Below are positions 17,185-25,540 of a DNA stretch of 64,000 nucleotides, in pieces. The notes below the pieces were generated by a model. That model searched no databases and was not told where the DNA came from. It worked only from the letters and a program-made list of their open reading frames with translations. The stretch is from positions 1,906,200-1,970,199 of the forward strand of contig NC_011959.1 of NCBI RefSeq assembly GCF_000021685.1, given 5' to 3'. The position numbers and the translations under genes were made by a program. Origin of the DNA: Thermomicrobium roseum DSM 5159 (GTDB lineage: Bacteria > Chloroflexota > Chloroflexia > Thermomicrobiales > Thermomicrobiaceae). Numbering within the stretch: position 1 is the first letter of the stretch; the number at the start of each line of letters is the position of its first letter.

Positions 17185-18000
17185 GTGGGAGCACGCGGGT
17201 TCGGATTGGCAGCAGCGGTCTCGCCTGACGTCATCCGTGGTGCAGCCAGCGCCTGCGAGGCGCTCGGCTATCGCACCTTCTGGGTGAACGATACGCCGGA
17301 CGGCGACGGCTTAGCGGCGCTGGCCGCTGCGGCTGCCGTGACCAGCCGGATCGCGCTCGGCGTGGGGGTCCTGCCGCTGACGCGGTGGACACCGGAGCGG
17401 ATCGTCGAGCGGGTGCGCGCGCTGGACCTGCCGCTCGACCGGCTCCGGCTGGGGATCGGTTCGGGGACAGGACCTGGCGCGCTGGAGCGGGTGCGGAGCG
17501 GCGCGCTCGCGCTGCGGGCAGCGCTCGCCTGCGAAGTGGTGGTCGCGGCGCTCGGTCCCCGCATGTGCCGCCTGGCCGGTGAGGTGGCCGATGCCGTGCT
17601 GTTCAACTGGCTCACGCCGGACCATGTACAGCGCTCGACGCAGTGGGTCGCCGAGGGAGCGCGACGAGCTGACAGACCGTTACCCCGACGCTACGCCTAC
17701 GTCCGGGTCGCCCTGGGCAGTGCTGCTGTACCCCGCCTGCAGGAGGAAGCGGCGCGCTACGAACGCTTTCCTGGGTACCGCGAGCACTTCGCGCGGATGG
17801 GCGTACCGGCGCTCGCGACCGCCGTCGCCGTCGAGCGAGCCGAGGAGTTGGCGGCTGCGCTCGCACCCTGGGAGACGGTTCTGGACGAGACGGTCGTCCG
17901 CGCGATCACGGCCGGTGACCGGCTGGATGAGGTGCTAGCGCTCGTCGAGGCAGCGGCGCCCGGCCGTCAACTCGGCTCGGGTGGCCAACTCACCTCCTGA
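17185..18000 (+). CDS. LLM-class (luciferase-like) flavin-dependent oxidoreductase
   Basis: 271 residues from GTG 17185, chosen for the AGGAGG five to six bases upstream. The bacterial luciferase TIM-barrel pattern is visible: ACEALGYRTFWVNDTPDGD, the SRIALGVGVLPLTRWTPERI strand-helix stretch, DRLRLGIGSGTGPGA (phosphate-binding region) and ADAVLFNWLTPDHV. The family uses F420 or FMN. It is shorter than most F420-dependent members (300-350 residues), mainly because the middle insertion is reduced. The substrate is unknown. It converges with the DinB gene and overlaps it by 34 bases. Confidence 0.8.
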   Translation: MGARGFGLAAAVSPDVIRGAASACEALGYRTFWVNDTPDGDGLAALAAAAAVTSRIALGVGVLPLTRWTPERIVERVRALDLPLDRLRLGIGSGTGPGALERVRSGALALRAALACEVVVAALGPRMCRLAGEVADAVLFNWLTPDHVQRSTQWVAEGARRADRPLPRRYAYVRVALGSAAVPRLQEEAARYERFPGYREHFARMGVPALATAVAVERAEELAAALAPWETVLDETVVRAITAGDRLDEVLALVEAAAPGRQLGSGGQLTS

Positions 18001-18434
18001 CCGGCGAGGAGTCGTTCGACCTGCTCGAGATGGAGCCGGTCGTGTTCGACCAGTTGCTCGACCAGGTCTTCGACCGTGACCTGGCCGAGCCGCTCGTGGA
18101 TAGCCGGTCGCTCCCAGTCCTTGAGGGAGAGCGTCATGAGCGTGGTCAAGGTGTCTCCGCGCTCGTGTCCTAGTTTGTCGAGCGCCTCGCGCAGCGAGGT
18201 CGTCGTTTCCGCCAGCGCACTCAGATCGACAGCCCGGAAGTAGGGGGTGTCCTGCGCGACCATGCGCAGGATCCGCTCCCGCATCAGGGATTCCACTGCG
18301 GCCAGATGCGCCACGACACGCGCCAGCTGCGCACGCTGGCCTTCTCCATCGGAACCGGCCTGCTCGAGCAGGGCGGTCAACCGGCGCGGTGTCTCGGCGA
18401 GGAGATCGATCAGTTCCTGATAGGGGTGGAGCAT
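17967..18434 (-). CDS. DinB/YfiT-like four-helix-bundle protein
   Basis: 155 residues. Histidines at expected metal positions are in VVAHLAAVESLMRER and in the C-terminal VEHDRLHLEQVERLL helix, the typical DinB superfamily layout (H in helix 2, HxxxH in helix 4). Members include thiol-dependent transferases acting with mycothiol or bacillithiol, but many have no known role. ATG 18434 follows an AGGAGCCGCCC sequence. It lies upstream of nothing obvious on the same strand and 23 bases downstream of the VOC gene, so the two are probably cotranscribed. Confidence 0.85.
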   Translation of the reverse strand: MLHPYQELIDLLAETPRRLTALLEQAGSDGEGQRAQLARVVAHLAAVESLMRERILRMVAQDTPYFRAVDLSALAETTTSLREALDKLGHERGDTLTTLMTLSLKDWERPAIHERLGQVTVEDLVEQLVEHDRLHLEQVERLLAGQEVSWPPEPS

Positions 18435-18457
18435 GGGCGGCTCCTTCGTGCACCGGC

Positions 18458-19015
18458 TCAGTGCGGCGGCTCGCTGGCCGGCAGATCGGTCACGTGCCAG
18501 GTGAGACCGAACGGGTCGCGGAAGACGAACGAGTGTTCCCCGCTCTCGGCGACGGCGTACCCTCGGACCAGCACTTCGGCGCGGAGTTCCAGGAGCGTTT
18601 CGGGGGCGACGCGCAGGCTCAGATGCACGAGCCGGGGCTCGACGAAGACCGTGCCGCGACCAGCGAACTGGAGCAAGAGCTGGAGTGGCCCGTTGCGGAG
18701 CAGGACATACTCCGGCACGATGCCGGTCCGCAGAGCAGTGCCCCAGTCGAAGTCGGCTGGCAGATACTCCCAGCCCTGACCCGCTCGCCGCACGCGCCAG
18801 ACGACTTCCATGCCGAAGAACTCGCGGTAGAACCGCTCCGCTGCTGGCAGATCGGCCACGCGGATGGCGATATGCTGAAGCGCTTCGAGGCGGAGCGTGC
18901 GGGGTGCAGGCAGGAGCGGCTCGGTTCCGGGATCCGGCAGCGCGAACGGCAAGCGCCCGCTTCCCGGTGGAGCCGGCACCAGTTCCGCGTGTACCGGTTT
19001 CAGTGCCTCGCTCAT
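18458..19015 (-). CDS. VOC-family (glyoxalase/bleomycin-resistance fold) protein
   Basis: 185 residues from ATG 19015, with GGGGAGGATC upstream. After a Pro-rich leader of about 40 residues comes a single VOC domain: LQHIAIRVADLPAAERFYRE, FFGMEVVWR, LVHLSLRV and SFVFRDPFGLTWHV. His and Glu/Asp metal positions are recognisable in the first strand (QHIAI) and third (VHLSL). The function could be dioxygenase, lyase or resistance type; sequence does not decide. It sits 20 bases downstream of the secreted glycoside hydrolase and 23 bases upstream of the DinB gene, forming a likely three-gene unit. Confidence 0.85.
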   Translation of the reverse strand: MSEALKPVHAELVPAPPGSGRLPFALPDPGTEPLLPAPRTLRLEALQHIAIRVADLPAAERFYREFFGMEVVWRVRRAGQGWEYLPADFDWGTALRTGIVPEYVLLRNGPLQLLLQFAGRGTVFVEPRLVHLSLRVAPETLLELRAEVLVRGYAVAESGEHSFVFRDPFGLTWHVTDLPASEPPH

Positions 19016-19035
19016 GCGGCGATCCTCCCCAGCAG

Positions 19036-20817
19036 CTAGCGGTACCACCCCAGCGTCGCGAGCGCCTGCGTTCCGAGCAGGCCGAGTTGCACCTCGTAGA
19101 GCGTCCCTCTGGCCTCCGGATGCCACTCGAAGCGCGCTCGCTCGAAATACTGCACGGTGTATTCCTTCCTGTCGGCCGGGTTCACCTCGCGGAACTCCGG
19201 GCTGATCGGCAGCCCGAAACGGGCGAGCCCGCCGTTCTGCTCCCAGTATCGCAGAAAGGCACCGCGCACGACGAACCCTGTCTCCGGGAAGTACCGCTCG
19301 TCCGGACCGAGCCGCTCCGGTGGTGGTTCCGGTGCGAAAGACCGGTCGCCGAGCGCCCACCGGCCGAGGTGGGCGAGTTGCACCTCGCTCGGGGTGCCGC
19401 GGTACTCCGGCCAGTACTCGAAGCGGGCCCGCTCGAAGAACTGGACTAGCCGCCCGCCGCTCCAGAACGGCTCGGTGAGCGGGTAGCCGAAGGCGGCCAG
19501 CCCACCATTCTGCTCCCAGTAGCGCCGGAAGGGGCCGCGCAGCGTGTGCCCCGTCTGCGGGAAGTAGCGCACTGCCGGGTCGTCCGGGCGAGGGACGCGG
19601 CTGGTCGGCACCGCTTCGGGACGGGCCAGCTGCTGGTAGACCAGAAATGCCGGCTTGCGCGGCCAGGGGATGGCCTCGCGGCCATAGACCATGCCCGAAT
19701 CGAGCAGGCGAACCAGCCCCCAGCTGGCATAGCCGTGGCTGGTGCCGAAATCCTCGAACTTGAACCAGAAGACTCGCTCGACCTCGGGTGCTTGCTCCCA
19801 GATGAGCGTGTAGACCTGGCGCAGGAACGCGGCCTGCGCGAGTTCGCTCGCTGTCGGCTGCAGGACGCCGGCCGGTGACCAGGCCGGGGGATCGGCCGGC
19901 AGTCCCACCTCGGTCAGCCAGATGGGGGTCGTATCGCCGTAGGCGAGCTGGAGCGCGCGCAGCTCCCGCACGACCGCCAGCACGCTTCCAGCATCTGGCA
20001 GGAAGTAGGGATGGAGGGAGAGCGCGTCCCAGGGATAGCGACCGGTGCGGTTGCGATAGTCCTGCACCGCCGGACTCTGGTAAACGGCCTCCAGCCACGC
20101 CAGGTGCCGGTCACCGTCGGCATGCCGGTCGAAGAGCAGGCTCCCAGCGATGACGCGCGTCGACGGGCTCCGCTGTTTCACCGTCTCGTAGACGTCGACC
20201 GCGAGGCGCCCGTAGATCTCGGGGCGGACCGCGTGCACGCGCCCGCCGGTCTCCTCCCACAAGAGCTCATTGGCATTGGGCTCGTTCAAAAGCTCGACCG
20301 CGGCAAGCGCCGCGCCGTAGCGCCCAACGATCTCGGCCGTGCGCTCGACGAAGGCCCGGGTATAGTGGTTGCGCCCTTCGCGGTCGGGTGGCTCGTCGAT
20401 GCGCGAGAAGGCGTAGGTGGGGTCGACGTCGGCCAGGATCCCCGAACCGAGGACCGTCAACACCTTCATCCCGTAGCGGGGCGCGAGGTCCCAAAGATAC
20501 CAATCGTGCTTGTCCCAATCGATCCAGCCGGGACCCGGTGCGCGGTCGTACTCGGCGTGGAACTCGATCCGCACCCAGCGTGCGCCGAGCGCTGCCATCT
20601 CGGCCATCATCGACTCGAGGAAGGCGCGGTTCAGTTCGACTGGATACCGCTCCGGATCGGTGTTGAACTCGTACCAGGGGTCGCGCCCGACGATCCCGAA
20701 GAACTCCGGCCAGCTGGCGGGATCGCGCGCGGCTGCTGCTGGCTGGACCGGCAGCGCGAGGCCGGAGAGCAGTGTCGTGGACACCAGGAGAAGCCGCAAC
20801 CAGCGAGTTGCGAGCAC
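19036..20817 (-). CDS. Secreted clan GH-A glycoside hydrolase with two C-terminal YFPETG repeats
   Basis: 593 residues from GTG 20817 (GGGAAGGG upstream). Signal peptide: LRLLLVSTTLLSGLALPVQP with cleavage near AAA. The catalytic (beta/alpha)8 domain, about residues 35-420, has the acid/base Glu in LLNEPNANE and the nucleophile Glu in WLTEVGLPAD, the spacing expected in GH5/GH39-like enzymes. Two repeats of about 80-90 residues end the protein. Each has RYFPxTG, FxRYWEQNGGLAxFG, QFFERARFE (or QYFERARFE) and xEVQLxxLG. This repeat is frequent in Chloroflexota exported proteins and may be a cell-wall or glycan module; its function is unknown. The substrate is probably a beta-linked plant or microbial glycan. 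Confidence 0.85.
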   Translation of the reverse strand: MLATRWLRLLLVSTTLLSGLALPVQPAAAARDPASWPEFFGIVGRDPWYEFNTDPERYPVELNRAFLESMMAEMAALGARWVRIEFHAEYDRAPGPGWIDWDKHDWYLWDLAPRYGMKVLTVLGSGILADVDPTYAFSRIDEPPDREGRNHYTRAFVERTAEIVGRYGAALAAVELLNEPNANELLWEETGGRVHAVRPEIYGRLAVDVYETVKQRSPSTRVIAGSLLFDRHADGDRHLAWLEAVYQSPAVQDYRNRTGRYPWDALSLHPYFLPDAGSVLAVVRELRALQLAYGDTTPIWLTEVGLPADPPAWSPAGVLQPTASELAQAAFLRQVYTLIWEQAPEVERVFWFKFEDFGTSHGYASWGLVRLLDSGMVYGREAIPWPRKPAFLVYQQLARPEAVPTSRVPRPDDPAVRYFPQTGHTLRGPFRRYWEQNGGLAAFGYPLTEPFWSGGRLVQFFERARFEYWPEYRGTPSEVQLAHLGRWALGDRSFAPEPPPERLGPDERYFPETGFVVRGAFLRYWEQNGGLARFGLPISPEFREVNPADRKEYTVQYFERARFEWHPEARGTLYEVQLGLLGTQALATLGWYR

Positions 20818-20862
20818 GGCTGCACCCTTCCCTTCCCGTTCGGCAGGCGGCCGCGACGCTGG

Positions 20863-21762
20863 CTAGGCGAGGGAGCGGGCTCGCCGCCACGGCTCGAGCA
20901 CGAACCGTTCCAGCGCCTCGGCGACTCCGTCCTCGTCATGCCCCCGCACGACGGCATCGGCCTGAGCCCGCACGTAGTCCGGCGCGTTCCCCATCGCCAC
21001 GCCCAGGCCAGCGCGGCGCAGGAGGGGGAGGTCGTTCTCGCCGTCCCCCACGGCGAGGACGTCCTCGAGCGTGAGACCGAACCGACGAGCCAGGATCTCC
21101 ACACCGCTCGCCTTGCTCACGCCCGGTGCGTGCACGTTGGCCACCCAGCGTGGCAAGGCAGGGATCAACTCGAACGGGCCATGGTGATAGACGGGAAGAC
21201 CGGCGCGGGCCAGGCGGGCCGTGGCGCGCCGCAGGGCGCGCTCCGGACCGAAAAGGTCGATGGTGAGAACATCGGGCAGGTCCACAACGGCCGCGGCGGG
21301 CAACCGGTCGAGTTCACCGGTGCGCGGCAACAGCTCTCGCTCGAACTCGGGGAGTGCCGGCAGCGGGTCGGTGACCAGGACGAGCCGCTCCCCACTGGCC
21401 AGCCCGCGGAGGGCGAGCGCCCCCAGCCCCTCGCGCTCGGCCTCGGCCAGCGCGCGAGCCAGTGCCTGCCGAGCGAGCGGTCGCTCGGCCAGCGCTTCCT
21501 CGCGCTCGGCGTCCCAGACCAGCGCGCCGTTCACCAGGACGAGCGGGAGCGGCAGACCGAGTTCGGCCAGTACCGGACGGGTCGCGCACAGCCTCCGACC
21601 GGTCGCCAGCGCGACCGGAACGCCGAGCTGACGACACTCCGCGATGGCTGCCCGCACGACCGGTCGCACGACATCGCTCGGGTCGAGCAACGTACCGTCG
21701 ATGTCGAGGACGACCATGCGGAAAAGGCGCTGGGTGGAAAGTGGCGGTTCGTGCCGCTCCAT
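20863..21762 (-). CDS. Cof-type HAD-superfamily phosphatase
   Basis: 299 residues. HAD motif I is VVLDIDGTLLD, motif II lies in VALATGRR, motif III Lys in PGVSKASGVEIL and motif IV is VLAVGDGENDLPLL. The inserted cap (about residues 90-200) is the C2B type of the Cof subfamily. These enzymes hydrolyse sugar phosphates, pyridoxal phosphate or nucleotides, usually with broad specificity. TGAGGAG precedes the ATG at 21762; ATG 21717 (MVVLDIDGT) is an alternative start. The gene lies 45 bases upstream of the glycoside hydrolase on the same strand and could be cotranscribed. Confidence 0.9.
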   Translation of the reverse strand: MERHEPPLSTQRLFRMVVLDIDGTLLDPSDVVRPVVRAAIAECRQLGVPVALATGRRLCATRPVLAELGLPLPLVLVNGALVWDAEREEALAERPLARQALARALAEAEREGLGALALRGLASGERLVLVTDPLPALPEFERELLPRTGELDRLPAAAVVDLPDVLTIDLFGPERALRRATARLARAGLPVYHHGPFELIPALPRWVANVHAPGVSKASGVEILARRFGLTLEDVLAVGDGENDLPLLRRAGLGVAMGNAPDYVRAQADAVVRGHDEDGVAEALERFVLEPWRRARSLA

Positions 21763-22061
21763 CCCGACTCCTCAGCTTCCTCACCGATCCCGGTATACCA
21801 CAGGATCTGTCAGCGGTCGTTGCGGATTCCTGATGCGGCGTTCTACTGTCCGTGCGACGATGCCGAGACACGGCCGCCGTGTTCCAGAGCCTCGCCACTC
21901 GAGTTCCCAGAGAGTGCAGCAGGATGTCGCTTCGTCCCCGGCGCGGAATCCTCCCATCGCTCGGTCAGCTCGGTGCCAGACCGCAGCCGTGGAGGGTCAT
22001 TCTCGACGAACTGCCCGCACTGGACGACAATCGGGCTCGGTAAGGAGAGAGGAGGCACGCG

Positions 22062-22877
22062 ATGCAACTCACCCGCCACCGCACACCAGCCGGACCACGC
22101 TGGGCGCTCGACGGCCGCTGGCTACCAGCTGGTTTCCGGCTGAGCTGGCTTCTCGAGCTGCCGGCGGCCGCGGCACGCCAGGTGCTGGCAGCATTACCGC
22201 TCGGCGAGCCGGCGGAGGGGCCGCTCCTGGCACCGCTCGATCCCGAGCAGGAGGTCTGGGCAGCCGGGGTGACCTACTTGCGCAGCCGCGATGCCCGCAT
22301 GGCCGAGGCACAGGTGAAGGACATCTACTGGCGGGTCTACGAGGCCGAGCGACCCGAGCTCTTCTTCAAGGGGCAGGGGTGGCGGATGGCGGGGCCCGGA
22401 GAGCCGGTGCGGGTGCGACGGGACAGTCGCTGGAATGTGCCGGAGCCCGAACTGGCGGTCGTCTTCACCCGCACACTGGAACCCTTCGGCTATACCATCG
22501 GCAACGATGTCTCCTCGCGCGACATCGAGGGAGAGAACCCGCTCTATCTCCCGCAAGCCAAGGTGTACGACGGTGCGGGGGCGCTCGGGCCCGGGATCGT
22601 GGTGGTCGAGGGGGAGGAAGCGCTCGGCGCGTGCGCGATCGCGCTGGAGATCTGGCGAGAGGGCCAGCTGGTGGTCCAGGGCGAGACGACGACGGAGCGG
22701 ATGAAGCGTGCTCCCGGCGAACTGGTGCGGTGGCTGGGGAAGGAACTCAGCTTCCCTTGGGGCGGCGTGCTCATGACCGGGACCGGGATCGTCCCGCCCG
22801 ACGAGTTCTCGCTCCAGCCGGGAGACCGCGTGGTGATCCGCCTCGGTTCCCTCGTCCTCGAGAATCCGGTGGAGTGA
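22062..22877 (+). CDS. Fumarylacetoacetate hydrolase (FAH) family protein
   Basis: 271 residues; GGAGAGAGGAGG precedes ATG 22062. The FAH core is visible: AAGVTYLRSRDAR, LFFKGQGWR (substrate loop), the metal-binding acidic set VPEPELAVVF and GNDVSSRDIEGENPL, then GALGPGIVVV, MKRAPGELVRWL and GGVLMTGTGIVPPDEF. The family cleaves C-C bonds or hydrates and isomerises 2-keto acids in aromatic and sugar-acid degradation. Some members act in pentonate breakdown (2-keto-3-deoxy-arabonate dehydratase type), and the GNDVSSRDIEG form resembles those. No catabolic neighbours are adjacent, so the substrate stays open. Confidence 0.88.
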   Translation: MQLTRHRTPAGPRWALDGRWLPAGFRLSWLLELPAAAARQVLAALPLGEPAEGPLLAPLDPEQEVWAAGVTYLRSRDARMAEAQVKDIYWRVYEAERPELFFKGQGWRMAGPGEPVRVRRDSRWNVPEPELAVVFTRTLEPFGYTIGNDVSSRDIEGENPLYLPQAKVYDGAGALGPGIVVVEGEEALGACAIALEIWREGQLVVQGETTTERMKRAPGELVRWLGKELSFPWGGVLMTGTGIVPPDEFSLQPGDRVVIRLGSLVLENPVE

Positions 22878-23541
22878 GGACGGGAAGGGGTGCCCCGGCG
22901 AGCGCACTGCGCAGTCGGCACGGGAGCTCGATCGTTCCGCTGGATACTCGGGAAGGCGATTTTGGACCGGCCTCGTTCTCCCGGGGCCCGGGTGCAGGTG
23001 GCTGGGCCGTCACGCCTGGCCAGCGGAGCACTCCGGCGTGCCTTCGCCGGGCGAGCCGGGCGTACGGCGGGAGTTCCCGGCGGTGCGCCGCGGCCCGTTG
23101 CCCGGCCTGGGGAGCGTGGAGATCCCTCGCCGAGCAGCATGGCGCCGGCCGCAGCGCTGCCGGCGGAGCGCACCGGGGCGAGCGGTTACAGTGGCGCGGT
23201 CGGTCGGGGACGAATCACCGATGATGGCCACGATACCACCGGCAGAGGATGCCCGGGTGCCCGCGCGTGGGCGAGCGCACTTGGCCGCTCACAGTAGCTC
23301 GGGAGCGGGGTCGCGCGGGCGGATGGGCGGAGCGGCAGGGCCGACCGACAGCCGCCCGCGCCCGGTGGGACGACGAGCGGGCTGGCGCGCTGGTGCACGA
23401 TCTGTTCCGGTGTGGCGAGGCCTGCCGCTTTGGTACCGCGCGAAGCTCGGCTCGAGAGCAGCTCCGCGCCGAGCGGGGAGTGTCAGCTGGGCTGGCGCGA
23501 TGCGGGGGTCCGGCGGCGCGGTCGTGTGGTGAGGCGGAGAC
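22878..23541 (+). other. Stretch of 660 bases without a recognisable gene
   Basis: Very GC-rich sequence after the FAH gene. Frames run open because of composition, but none shows a protein-family pattern or a good ribosome binding site. It ends at the terminator-like hairpin of the next minus-strand gene. Confidence 0.5.
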
Positions 23542-23572
23542 GGGCGGCCGGGGCTTTCGGCCCCGGCCGCCC
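23542..23572 (-). terminator. Strong hairpin downstream of the GYWKNH surface protein
   Basis: Thirteen-base perfect stem (GGGCGGCCGGGGC at 23542-23554 and its complement at 23560-23572) around the loop TTTCG, starting 15 bases after the stop codon of the minus-strand gene. No T-run follows in the direction of transcription, so it is a terminator or mRNA-end stabiliser rather than a textbook intrinsic terminator. Confidence 0.65.
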
Positions 23573-23587
23573 TGCGCGCGGAGTCAG

Positions 23588-24949
23588 CTACTTCTTGATC
23601 CGCGGCTTGACGATGTTGCGTGGATTCCCTGGCCCACTGCACGCCTTCTTCGTCGGATCGCACGGCGTGATCGGTGCGATCGTGTTCGGCGGGCCGCCGG
23701 TGCGCGGCTTGCCCGAGCCTCCGCCGCCGCTCGAGCTCGTGCAGTGACCAGGGCCGAGATACCCTTCGTTGAACTGCGCCAGCGTGTCGGCCCAGGCGAG
23801 CACCTGATCGCGGCTCGCTGATGACGTGTCTTCGAAGTACGCGGTCGCCGCGTCGATCGCCGCCTGGACGCTATCCGGCGCGGTGGCGCCATTCGCCACG
23901 TTCAGGACCGCAGCGATGTACTGGTGGGCCAGGATGTAGTATTCGTCGCCCCGCCGCGGCGGTGTCCAGAGGACCCCGCGCCAGGTCTTGCCGCTGTCGA
24001 AGAACGTGGCATCCGGCGAGTACCCCGCGGGCCACGCACTCGGATGGTTCTTCCAGTAGCCCTGCGTGTAGGTGCAGCCCTCCATCCCGCCACCCGGCGT
24101 GGTCGGGCAGTCCGGCGCGGTGATCGTCACGGTCGCCGAGGCGGTGTGAGTCTGACCGCTGTCGTCCTCGGTCAGCGTCACCGCGTTGACCAGTTCGACG
24201 GTCGCGTTGCAGACCGTGTCGTTGGTGACAGTGATCTCGAGTTGCCCAGTCCAGTCGTCATACACGGTCCAGTTCCACGGTCCGCTCGGCGAGCAGGTGA
24301 ACCCGCTGGGGCAGGTCAGCGTGTCGGAGATGGTCGCGCTCTCGTCCCGCTCTTCCGGCGAGCTGGGAAGCTTGAAGCTGTCCGAATCGGGCGAGGGGCC
24401 GAACTCCTTACCAAGATGCCCCGAATGGTTCGTGATGGTGATCTTGGAGTCCACTTTGTAGGAGGCACCCGCTACCGGCGTGAAGGGGATCGTGTAGGGG
24501 TAGCAGTAGCTCTCGCCAGGGCCGAGCACCTCTTTCGAGGAGACGTCGACCAGTTGCCAGCCTACCAATTCTCGATAGGGACCACCACCCGTCTGGTAGA
24601 GGAGCCGCACTTGGATCTTGAGATTCTCAGTCGGACGCTCGCCGCCGTTCCTGACGCAGACCTGGCCGGTCACCTCATACGTGTCGACCGGCTCACCGCG
24701 GTCGGCAGTGATCGTGAAGGTGACGCTCGCGCTTTGCCCCTTCTCGAGTGTCAGGCTGGTCGGGTCGGCTGTCTTGGTCACCGTCCAATCGTAGTCGCGG
24801 TACCAGTGCGGGGTGGCCGTGACGGAGGCGTCTTTGAGCGTCGTCCCAGCTTTGCCACCGCCCTGACCTTGCGCCAGAGCGGCTCCTGGAACGACCAGGG
24901 AGACTACCAGGCTGAGCAACACGAGCACCGTCAGCAGTCGTTTCGCCAT
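23588..24949 (-). CDS. Secreted protein with GYWKNH motif (surface protein of unknown role)
   Basis: 453 residues. Signal peptide: MAKRLLTVLVLLSLVVSLVV, cleaved near ALA-QGQ. Two or three Ig/DUF11-like beta-sandwich segments follow (VTKTADPTSLTLEKGQSASV, TVYDDWTGQLEITVTND). Then comes CTYTQGYWKNHPSAWP, a motif shared by many exported bacterial proteins, and a region with ILAHQYIAAVLNVANG and YFEDTSSASRDQVLAWA. The C-terminus is Gly/Ser- and Lys-rich (SSSGGGGSGKPRTGG ... KPRIKK), without a sorting motif or membrane helix. Cysteines are paired throughout (CVRN, CYPY, CPSGFTC), suggesting disulfides. It is divergent from another secreted beta-sandwich protein; both are probably cell-surface or matrix components. 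Function unknown. Confidence 0.85.
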   Translation of the reverse strand: MAKRLLTVLVLLSLVVSLVVPGAALAQGQGGGKAGTTLKDASVTATPHWYRDYDWTVTKTADPTSLTLEKGQSASVTFTITADRGEPVDTYEVTGQVCVRNGGERPTENLKIQVRLLYQTGGGPYRELVGWQLVDVSSKEVLGPGESYCYPYTIPFTPVAGASYKVDSKITITNHSGHLGKEFGPSPDSDSFKLPSSPEERDESATISDTLTCPSGFTCSPSGPWNWTVYDDWTGQLEITVTNDTVCNATVELVNAVTLTEDDSGQTHTASATVTITAPDCPTTPGGGMEGCTYTQGYWKNHPSAWPAGYSPDATFFDSGKTWRGVLWTPPRRGDEYYILAHQYIAAVLNVANGATAPDSVQAAIDAATAYFEDTSSASRDQVLAWADTLAQFNEGYLGPGHCTSSSGGGGSGKPRTGGPPNTIAPITPCDPTKKACSGPGNPRNIVKPRIKK

Positions 24950-25208
24950 GGGATTTCCTCCCTTTCTGCACCGTCGGCCTGTCTGGTGCTATCGCCGCCG
25001 TGGCGTTCGATCCGTCAGCATCCTGCTCCCTACCGCATCGCCCACCTCCTCGACCCTCGCCCGATTCCTCGGCCGCGGCACCCCCTGGACGTGCCCGGCC
25101 AGCGGTCACCCACTGTGCGTCTCTTGCCGTTTCTCGGCCGGTCGCCTGTCCTGGCGGGTCCAGCCGGTACTCGCGACCTACCCGAATGGTACCTGATAGG
25201 CTAGTACC

Positions 25209-25238
25209 AATATACCATATCAACTCGCATTTTGTCCA
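25209..25238 (-). promoter_or_regulatory. Sigma70-type promoter for the GYWKNH surface protein
   Basis: On the minus strand TGGACA (25238-25233), an 18-base spacer and TATATT (25214-25209). It lies in the most AT-rich part of the divergent intergenic region, about 260 bases from the start codon, which implies a long leader of GC-rich sequence. TTGATA with a 19-base spacer overlaps as an alternative. Confidence 0.45.
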
Positions 25239-25417
25239 GATGTCGCTCAGTGACGTGTCGTCTCGCTCGCGGAGCTGGGTCGGCTGAGCGGCCGGCCAGC
25301 TGGCCGGGAGGGCACTCGGCTGGCGTCCGCCACGCCGCCGGGTCGAGCCGCGGCCGGTGGAAGCGGGGCGCCGGCTCACCGGCTGGCCGGTTTCGCCCCG
25401 GTGGACCCCGGGGCTCG

Positions 25418-25437
25418 CACGCTCCGGCCGGAGCGTG
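25418..25437. repeat. 20-bp perfect palindrome next to a promoter
   Basis: CACGCTCCGG at 25418-25427 is followed directly by its exact complement CCGGAGCGTG at 25428-25437, with no spacer. It ends two bases before the -35 hexamer of the PxKF protein promoter. This position and perfect dyad symmetry fit a binding site for a dimeric regulator. As RNA it would have no loop, so a terminator is unlikely. Confidence 0.55.
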
Positions 25438-25439
25438 AC

Positions 25440-25468
25440 TTGACGAGGATACGATCCTATGGGAAAAT
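25440..25468 (+). promoter_or_regulatory. Sigma70-type promoter for the PxKF protein
   Basis: TTGACG (25440-25445), a 17-base spacer and GAAAAT (25463-25468), about 72 bases upstream of ATG 25541. The -35 matches five of six and the -10 four of six consensus bases. A perfect palindrome abuts the -35 on its upstream side. Confidence 0.45.
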
Positions 25469-25540
25469 AAGGCTAGGATCTCCGGTACATTCAGGGGATT
25501 GCGCTGCGGAGAGTCGATCGAAGGGAAGGGAGGCCTCACG

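Noticed and set aside
22890..23821. Plus-strand open frames in the GC-rich stretch after the FAH gene
   Set aside because: Arg/Ala/Gly-rich, overlapping in several frames, no ribosome binding site and no family resemblance.
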